Both the position numbers and the translations under genes were made by a program. DNA of 27,500 bases. It comes from Chromera velia. Its lineage: Eukaryota; Sar; Chromeraceae. Below, piece by piece: positions 20,473 to 27,500 of this stretch; the stretch's first letter is position 1; the number at the start of each line of letters is the position of its first letter. Under the pieces are notes generated by a model. It searched no databases. It was given only the letters and a program-made list of their open reading frames with translations, and was not told where the DNA came from. The stretch lies in the NCBI GenBank assembly GCA_018398765.1, contig JAHBMJ010000846.1:1-27500 (forward strand). The letters are read 5' to 3'.

Positions 20473-22335
20473 TCAGCATCCACGGCCTTGAGAGGATGGC
20501 TCCCAACCTTCTCCCGGGCGTTGATGATCCGGTTGGGGCCGTTGCTCTGCGGAAGGGGGGGGGATTCTTCGGACGTCGCCGGTGTCTCTTATCCCCCCAG
20601 GTGTTTGGCCGAGGTCGGAAAGAAAAATGGAGCGAGTCGAAGGGGGGCCTTGCGGGTAAACTGGATGGACCGCGCTCGTTCTTGTTCTCGTGGGGGGTTC
20701 ACGAGACAGTTGCGCTCCCCTCCAGGCAGGTTGTTCAGTCAGAGACGGGGGCACATTGGGGGGGACCGAAATCGACGATGCAGGTCCGGAGACAAACCAC
20801 GAGGGAGGGGGAGGGGTGGCAGAGACTGCCTGTGGAGGTATTGGTGTCTGGTGCGGTTGCACTGGCTGGAAGTTTCGGAGCATCGGTGGAGATCTGACAG
20901 CCCACCCGGATCCTGTGTGAGTGTGGGAATGGGAAAAGGAGAGAGCAGACGGGGGATGGACAGGTGAATGTCCTGCGAGTCCACCCATCGCCCTACCGTG
21001 AATGTCTGACCCCCTTTGTACTGCCACAGATGTCCGCTGAGACTGATCCCCCGTACTCACGGCGCCTGCACCTATCCCCACCTCTCTGTCTTGACGCCTC
21101 TCTCATTCCCCCCACACACCTCCTGAAGCCGCTGCCGCTGTAGGACTGATGGGTCCACCACCCCCAGCAGCATGTGGAACTGACTGACTGCCCCCTGCAA
21201 TGATTGCAGAAGCAGAGGGAGGCTCTCCGTATGGAACTTGATATTCTGCAGTCGCAGGCCGAGGACCCCCCCACACGGCAGGAGAGACGCCCGACTCTTC
21301 ATACAGCGTCTGTTGATAGGGACGCTGGGAGAGTCGGGGGTTCCGGGATGGGGGTGAGGATGTGGGTCGCTGGGGCCACCGCTGAATGGCTGGAGACAAC
21401 GGTGCCGCATACCCTGTGGGTACAGATGGTTGCATGGGAGAGGATAGAAGCATTGCCGGGGCCGTCTGCACAGTCGCTGGAAAAGAGGGTGGGGAGGTTG
21501 AGAAATAGGGTACGGTTGTTTCGGGAACAAAGGCAGGGGGAATCTGCAGATGATGCTGCTGCTGCGGCTGCTGCGGGTAAGAGGCTGAGGGTTGCGGATA
21601 ACTTGCGAGAGGAGACGGCGCCGCTGCAAGGGGCTTTTGGTGCATCGAGGGAGAAGACTCCCCTGCGCGTGGCAATGTCTGAGTGAGTTGGTGCTGTGCG
21701 CCCGTGGGCACAGATGGCCTCGCTTCCGACGCCCGTAAGGATGATGAGAGTGACTGTCGGTTGTCTGAGAAAACAGGTGTCGTTCGGTAAAGGAGCGAAG
21801 GGGAGACTCCGATTTGCGAGGGGAGTGGGAGTGCTTGGGGAAGGGCCTGAGAGGGCGAAGGATCGGCCGGGGTTCGGAAGGATGAAGAAGGGGCTTCGGA
21901 TGAGGAAGGGGGGGGCAAAACGTGGGGGGGTTGGGGGGACTCTGGGACGGGACTCAATCCCGCAGCTGTGCGGGGGGCGAGGTGACGTCGTGGCATGGGG
22001 GGCGTCAGCCAGAAAGGGGGGGCCCGAGTCGGGGGATGGGGCCCGAATCCTGAATGGGAGGGGTGCGTTCCATACTGTGGAGGTACAACAATGATGTTGT
22101 GTGGGTCCCCTCCTCCTCCTCCTCCTTCAGGGGTGACACCCCTTTGGCTGGCTCGCGAACGGGACCGGGAGGCACTTTGGGGTACTGCAACCGTAGACGC
22201 AAGTCCGGTTCCGGTTGCTGCAGATGTGCTGGGAGGGTGAGTGGTGACTGTCCTTTCTGCCACAGAGGACGCAGCAGTAAGACCATACGGCTCCGAAACG
22301 CCCGTAAGAGGGGGAAGGATAGGAGCAAGCGATTC

Positions 22336-22388
<53 letters not shown>

Positions 22389-23135
22389 AGCGCACAGGCA
22401 CACAGATACATTGCAGACTTCTCAGACAACTTCTTTCTGTAGATATGCTACGTGAGGGCAAGCAAAATCGGTCGTCGTACTTCGACGCCTATCATCAAAG
22501 ATAGACCACGCGTCGACGGGGGCGAGGAATGAAAAGGGTGGAGTTGCGGCTAAAACGGGAATGTAGATTCAGCACACTACTTCAGGAGAAAAGGGACGAG
22601 AACGAAAAACCTCAGCGGCTCTTACATCACCTATTCTGCCTCCCAGCAACTATTCAGTAACCGATTAATCGGTTCTCTTCCAGCTGACCTTACTTTCCGA
22701 GGCGGATCCGGATGTCTCCCCGTCAGTCTTCAACTTCACCCTTATTCTTCTCCTCTCAAGTCCATCGGCACCCATCCCGCCTGGATAAGAAGGCCGCGCA
22801 CTGGTGGACACCGAGCCGCTTGGTCTTGTATCGTCTGGAGGGGGAGGAGGGGGGGGAGTTTTCCCGAGTCGTATCAAGGTGTCGCGAGAGGGCTCCAAAA
22901 TTCGTTCATTCAAGCCTTCGATCGCAGCCAGAGCCTCCGCATGGGTTGTGAAGGAGACAAACCCGAAAGCTCTGCTGACACCCTTGGAATTCCGTACCAA
23001 TTTACAGCTCTTTACCGTACCGAACGCAGAGAAACGACTTTGCAGATCCCGTTCGTCTGCCCAGATAGGCAAACGGAAAACGAAGAGATTGGAGTCGCGA
23101 GACTCTACGGCCTCTCCCGGAGTTTCTGCCTCCAT
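20473..23135 (-). CDS. RRM-domain RNA-binding protein, CELF/Bruno-like RRM, with long Pro/Ser-rich tail
   Basis: It probably binds RNA and acts in splicing, stability or translation. Exons on the minus strand are 23135-22689, 22335-21120 and 21065-20473: 2,256 bases, 751 residues, all phases consistent. The ATG at 23135 is the first after an in-frame TAG at 23169-23171. Residues 16-78 are most of an RRM: RNP2 is LFVFRL (17-22) and RNP1 is RAFGFVSF (55-62), with the aromatic residues kept and the usual glycine at position 2 replaced by alanine. The expected last strand, RRIRVKLK, comes only at 129-136, after about 50 inserted residues with a run of seven prolines. Of the families I know, CELF RRM3 fits best. 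Residues 150-751 are P/S/Q-rich and probably disordered. Only one RRM is present, whereas CELF proteins usually have three. Intron 1 ends in (TG)15; intron 2 is only 54 bases. Confidence 0.78.
21066..21119 (-). other. Very short (54-base) intron in the RRM gene
   Basis: On the minus strand it starts GTGTGTGG and ends AGGTGCAG. Removing it joins two long proline-rich frames through a split glycine codon. Without it the first frame stops at 21103-21105. It is purine-rich and far shorter than most introns in the window. A sequencing indel joining the two frames is the alternative. Confidence 0.6.
22339..22388 (-). repeat. (CA)15 plus (GA)n, i.e. (TG)15 abutting a 3' splice site
   Basis: On the coding (minus) strand a CT run is followed by fifteen TG units that run directly into the CAG acceptor of exon 22335-21120. 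No pyrimidine tract separates repeat and acceptor. Confidence 0.92.
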
Positions 23136-24060
23136 CCGAAAGAGCCCAGTGAGCAAAATAGTATATATCTATGTGCAAAGAGGAAATGTTCGGTACGTGT
23201 ATGTGGTACGTCTGTCAGTCGTCTCTAGTCTGCATATGTCTGATCGACCCGGCCACCACCAAATTCGATGAGCTCCCATTAAATTAAGTGGCCCCGCGCG
23301 GCTTGCATGCATGGAGCACGGAGCTCTCCGCAGGCACTTACACTGGCGACGAACTAAAATTTCAACACACGTTGAGTTTTTAACAAATGTTTGACTTTTA
23401 ATTCGCGCATAGCAGCGCATCGCAGATCGAGGGCGGAACATGGGCTTAATCAATGTTGATAGATGCATGCCCTCTGCAGACTTTAGAACTACGAACGGAG
23501 TGACGGAGCCATCTGTAAGTTTGTAACTGTGCATGGTAAACTGTAATTTTACACGAAGTTAGAAAGGTAAATAAAGGTAACTTAATTTATGAGTGCACTG
23601 ACGGTGACTGGGAGTAAATAGAGAGCCTAAGTTTTGACGCTGAACTTCTAAACTAAGCAATCCTTTGGTGATTGATTCTTTGTATACAAACAAGAGGGAA
23701 AAAAAAAAGGGGGGCAAGCGCATGAGAGGAAAGGAAGAAAAGAAGGTTGAGAAAATAAGGGGCAAATTAATGGGGAGAGTCTCTTTAAAGTTGTTTTCCG
23801 CCATTAAAGGGTAGCCTTTGTCAAGGGAACAAACTTTTAGAAAGTTTTCACCCTGCCTCTCCCCTCTTTTCATTGTTTTCCGAGTCCTACTCTACCGCCG
23901 CTTAAGAAATAAACCGCAGTAAAAGTGATCAATGAGCAGTGTTTATAGATTCAAAACAGACGAGACGAACCAGAACCTTTTGACAGACTAGGCTAGATCC
24001 GCCCCTCATATACAGGGACGCGGCATGCATAACAAAAACCTCAATCAACTTCTAGACTGA
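23136..24060. other. 5' flank of the RRM gene; no other gene seen
   Basis: Upstream of the minus-strand RRM gene. It has a GC-richer part to about 23340 with a TGCATGCA word near 23304-23312 and overlapping GAGCTC/GGAGCTCTCC palindromes. A more AT-rich part follows. A minus-strand frame at 23559-23873 has a hydrophobic run from T-rich DNA and no splice or domain support. Confidence 0.55.
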
Positions 24061-24740
24061 ACCGAATTAAATTATTTTTTTAAAAAATTTGTGAGTGTAT
24101 ACCACTGTATGATTCGATCGATAGAACATTTGACGCGGCGCGTGGTCCCATCCTAGGGTCCCATCTCATATAGTAATCAACGTATGCTCGTATACATGCA
24201 GCTACAAGCGGTTGGTCGGGTCTTCGCCATAAACTTTCAAATTTTTTTTGATGTAGATGACTAGCTGGTCTTAGGTGGTCTAAATAGTTTTAGTTTTTTC
24301 TGTTGCTAAGTTATTATTTGTTGAGCTTTTGATATCTAACATATTGTTTTTTATACTATCAGCATCACAAATTAATCAAACCATTTCAATTCATTTTTCA
24401 AAGCATCTTTAAAATCATAATGAAATCATTTACACCCAGCAGCCCCAGCCAAAAACATATTAATTTTATATAATACTTACTTAACTTTATAACACACAGC
24501 GGCTTTAAGAGTAGCTTTACGACTTTCTGATTGCTTTCAAATAAAAGTCGGTTCAGTCATACAATTAAATTTTCTAATAACCTTTATCTGCCAGACCACG
24601 CAATCTTTATTTACCGCATGTCATTCGAGCAATCTTTATCAATAACCGTAAGCTGGCTTAAAAATCTGTATAATATACTCCATATAAAAACACTTTACTG
24701 TGTGTAGTCTTTACAGCATATTTATGACCTGATAAATGTG
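24061..24740. other. AT-rich intergenic island
   Basis: A strongly AT-rich stretch without open frames lies between the two minus-strand genes. It resembles the islands at 3931-4415 and 17445-18200 in composition but I could not align it with them over any length. Confidence 0.7.
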
Positions 24741-25078
24741 TGTTATCACATGAAGCAGCCTCGCTCATGCGCAAGCACGCCCTCAGAGGCTGCCAGAAGT
24801 GGAAGAGTTCGAGAAGAAATGTAGTTGTTAAGCTAGTTTACCAAATGTTGCCAAGTGAGGGTCCATCTTTAACAATCTGCCTTGCATGTCGTGACTTGCC
24901 GAACGCTAGACGCCGACTATGGGCCGATGGCGATGGCGTATGATGATGATGATGATGAAATGTGTGTTACTTTACATTGCTGTTAGTATATTGCATACTT
25001 CAAAATTTGGTTATTAAAAAAGCTCCGCCCGTGTAACAATAACGGGTGGGCAAACAAGTGGGGCGACAGGAAGAAAAC
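24741..25078. other. 3' flank of the right-hand gene; short ORF not supported
   Basis: A plus-strand frame of 58 codons starts with ATG at 24767 and ends near 24943. It has no recognised motif and lies just downstream of a minus-strand gene, so I leave it uncalled. A (TGA)n run lies at 24941-24958. Confidence 0.5.
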
Positions 25079-25175
25079 TCACGCAAACGTCGTCGTCTCT
25101 CCCGATCCCACACTCTCCTGCAAAAAAAAAAAAAAAACATGCGTAGGTACACACAGAGAAAGACATTGTTTCACA

Positions 25176-25220
<45 letters not shown>

Positions 25221-26516
25221 CCCTCCCTCAGAGAGAGAAATACACCGAGCGAGCGAGAGAGAGAGAGAGAGAGCGCCGACAGACTGACCAAGTGTTTTCC
25301 AATCTTCTTGCTCCCTCCCTCCAAAGATAATTACGAGTTGCTCTGCGTGGATGCGGTCCTGTCGCAATGCCCCAAACTTCGCTTCAAACCGCGCAGAGGC
25401 AACTGGAGAGGCCGCCATTCCAGGAGGCTGAAGACTCTTACTAGGAGGAGACGGGAGTGCATCTTCAGTCACCTTCTCTTTCTTGCCCCCCGTCTCAACT
25501 GGAGGACCATTGGCCTCTCTCATCGTCGTCTGCGTGAACAGAGAGGGCGTGCTTTTGGATCCTTTGAGAATGCTCTTTCTTTGGGAACCTGACGATGTCA
25601 TGGGGGGCTGTTGCGGAGAAGGAACGGAAGTTGGACTGGTGCTCAACTGTCCTTTGTGAAGATCGCATACCGACACCCCTATTTTTGCGGACGGGTATAA
25701 AGTATGAGAGTTCAAGGGAGTCCGAGCGCCGCACGGGGGCCCTGCCAGTGAGGTGTCTCCCTTCTCCTGTGGAGAAGATGGGGAGCCTGGGGGAGTGCTG
25801 CTGGTGCGGTTGTTCGAATCTTCATCTGCCGTCAAGTAGCGGGACCACCAGGAAAGGGCGTCCTTCATGCGGGGGAAGCTGCGAGGAGAGAATGAACAGA
25901 ACAGAACAGAACAGAACAGAAGAGAAAGAGAAGAGAAGAGAAGAGAAGAGAAGAAGGTTCGCTCCATCAACGAAGACAGAAAAAAAAAAAAGTGGATGGA
26001 AGTTTTGATCTTCATTGTTGAAGCCACGCATCTCTTGCATGAGGTTTTCAGAAGGACCAAGAGATTACTTAAGGACTGCCACGAAAATGAAAGGACACTT
26101 GGAGCACAGCAGCGAAAGAGGAATCTGAAACGTTGGCAAACGCACACCATCCTGCCGGCCTGCTTTCCTGCCCGCCTGTCGGTCGCTATCTCCCTCTATT
26201 CGGCTTTCTTAATCGTAGATTCGCTGCTCATCAAGCGACTTCACGCGTATCTGTTTTGAGGCACAGAAATCACCAATAGCTTCTTATCACCTACCTGCGA
26301 GCCTCCAGCTGCATTGTTGACGCGATTTGTTTCTGCAGATGCACGAGGCGAGGAGACAATGTCAAGATAATTCACGGACGTATTTACAAACTTGAGGAAA
26401 GATACAGAGAGACAAAGACACATACTGAGGAATCCTGGGGGAGAGAGGGCAAACGCAGCAGAAAAAGGTAGAGGCAACGAATCGTAGAGACAGAGAAAGG
26501 ACTTGGAAGAGAGAAG

Positions 26517-26551
<35 letters not shown>

Positions 26552-27415
26552 AACAAACGTACACGCACACGCACAGAGGGGGGAAGAGAGAGACACAGAG
26601 ACAGAGGAAGGGGTAAAAAGAAAGAGACGAGGAGACCGAGAGAGTAAGGAGTGGTCAGAAAAGGGGGCAGCGAAAGAGTGGGGAAGGTACATCAAGAACA
26701 ACCAACAATTTCCAGCTCAAAATGACATCAAATGGTCACGTCATGTTCTGACCGACCTTGACCATCCAAATGGTGTCTTTTCTCATCACAGGAAGCCGGG
26801 TTTTCCAGACAGCGCCTGCAGAGGAAGGAAAGCATCGATCCAGAAAGACAGATATTAGGCAGACGCTCGCGAGACTTTTGCATCGATGTATACTGCGAGG
26901 TTATGAGACAGAGAGACAGTCAAAAACCTTCGCGGGAGCGACGCTCTTGCGATTCTCAACCAAGTGCCCTTTGTTTGCCCTCTCGCGTAACAGACAGCAG
27001 CAATCAATATTCATATTTCATTCATTTGTTGATGAAATCAATCCAACAAACAAACAATGTTCAGTCGCGTCTGATGCTGCCCTGCAGGCCTCCCCCTTAC
27101 TTACGCGTGTTTCTCCCTTATGATACCATTTGGTCCTTCCTTGTTGTATGCATGCATGCATGCATAATGAGAATTAAGCGACTGAGCGCACCTTCCCAGA
27201 ACGATCAGTGTCATCAAAAATCGTCCACGAAGCGTCTCGCCTCCGTTTTCTTCTTCCCCGCTTCTGACAGTGTAAAGGACTCAAATGAAGTGAAAAAAAA
27301 GAATGAAGCCATGTTGATAAACACAAGAGGCCGTGCACCCACATGCACATGAAATTAAATTACCTTCCGAAGGACGCACAACGTTGATTTCGTACTCGTC
27401 GGGAGACAAGAGACG
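25079..27415 (-). CDS. Unrecognised, largely disordered protein, 3' part (five exons)
   Basis: I do not recognise this protein. Exons on the minus strand: 27415-27364, 26815-26757, 26332-26295, 25878-25335 and 25117-25079, the last ending TGA after GETTTFA. All four junctions agree in phase, two of them through split codons (phases 1, 0, 2, 0). The first exons give an ordered-looking start (LLSPDEYEINVVRPSEG, then VWKTRLPVMRKDTIWM), and a tryptophan-rich patch follows (KDALSWWSRYL). About 150 S/P/T-rich residues come after. These contain RKSILKGSK, which matches the SILK-type docking motif of protein phosphatase 1 partners. I saw no clear RVxF motif to go with it. The gene continues beyond the right edge. 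The donor after 26757 could instead be at 26763, which removes two residues. Confidence 0.65.
25121..25137 (-). repeat. Poly(A) run, i.e. poly(T) tract of a 3' splice site
   Basis: About 16 A on the plus strand. On the coding strand it is a pure T tract that runs straight into GCAG, the acceptor of the last exon at 25117. Confidence 0.88.
25180..25218 (-). repeat. (AC)n microsatellite in the last intron
   Basis: A pure AC run, TG on the coding strand, about 60 bases before the acceptor at 25118. A GA run lies at 25254-25272 in the same intron. Confidence 0.92.
25893..25955 (-). repeat. Pentanucleotide arrays (AACAG)n and (AAGAG)n forming a pyrimidine tract
   Basis: About five AACAG units lie next to about six AAGAG-type units. 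On the coding strand they read (TCTTC)n then (TGTTC)n and end some 15 bases before the acceptor of exon 25878-25335. Confidence 0.92.
26519..26548 (-). repeat. (AC)n microsatellite in intron
   Basis: A pure AC run, TG on the coding strand, in the intron between exons 26815-26757 and 26332-26295 of the right-hand gene. GA-rich DNA follows to about 26650. Confidence 0.9.
27148..27165. repeat. (GCAT)n block inside an intron
   Basis: Four GCAT units in the intron between exons 27415-27364 and 26815-26757. The same motif forms the arrays in the leader of the 17-exon gene, which suggests it is partly a repeat class and not only a promoter signal. Confidence 0.8.
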
Positions 27416-27500
27416 CTGCACGCAGAATCAAACAGAAACGGCTTCAAGAGACCTCCACGCACGACAAGGTCACCGAGTGCAAGGAAGACAATTGCAATTA

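Noticed and set aside
23559-23873. Minus-strand frame with a hydrophobic, membrane-like run
   Set aside because: The hydrophobic part comes from an A/G-rich stretch read in reverse. There is no domain and no splice context.

Overview
This is a nuclear, intron-rich eukaryotic window of about 50% GC with AT-rich islands between genes. GT-AG introns are common and loaded with di-, tetra- and pentanucleotide repeats. Exons encode alanine-, glycine-, serine-, glutamine- and proline-rich proteins. Donors favour GTCAGT, TGCATGCA motifs occur in a leader, and the overall style recalls myzozoan alveolates (a chromerid such as Chromera, or a coccidian relative). That assignment is inference from style, not from a marker gene. 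No rRNA, tRNA, CRISPR array, bacterial operon or recognisable transposase was seen.

Layout from left to right. (1) Positions 1 to about 3062, plus strand: the 3' part of a gene for a charged coiled-coil protein, in eight short exons, cut off by the left edge. (2) 3063-5280: its 3' flank, an AT-rich island, then the promoter and leader of the next gene with a TATA-like box, TGCATGCA arrays and hairpins. (3) 5281-17444, plus strand: a large 17-exon gene. I reconstructed it by splice phase into one 1,799-residue open frame; the protein is low-complexity at its N-terminal half, has a coiled coil in the middle and a helical C-terminal half, and I do not recognise it. (4) 17445-20472: a region between convergent genes, AT-rich at first, with weak candidate exons on both strands. 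(5) 20473-23135, minus strand: a three-exon gene for an RNA-binding protein with one N-terminal RRM, apparently split by a proline-rich insertion, and a long proline/serine-rich tail. (6) 23136-25078: AT-rich intergenic DNA. (7) 25079 to the right edge, minus strand: the last five exons of an unrecognised, probably unstructured protein.

Nothing shows that the genes work together. The link I find most suggestive is between gene 5 and the introns. The RRM looks most like the third RRM of CELF/Bruno proteins, a family that binds UG-rich intronic RNA. Several introns here, including one in that gene, have long UG repeats directly before the 3' splice site.

Gene models were made by eye from frame, phase and GT/AG signals. 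Exon edges may be off in places; alternatives are given where I saw them.
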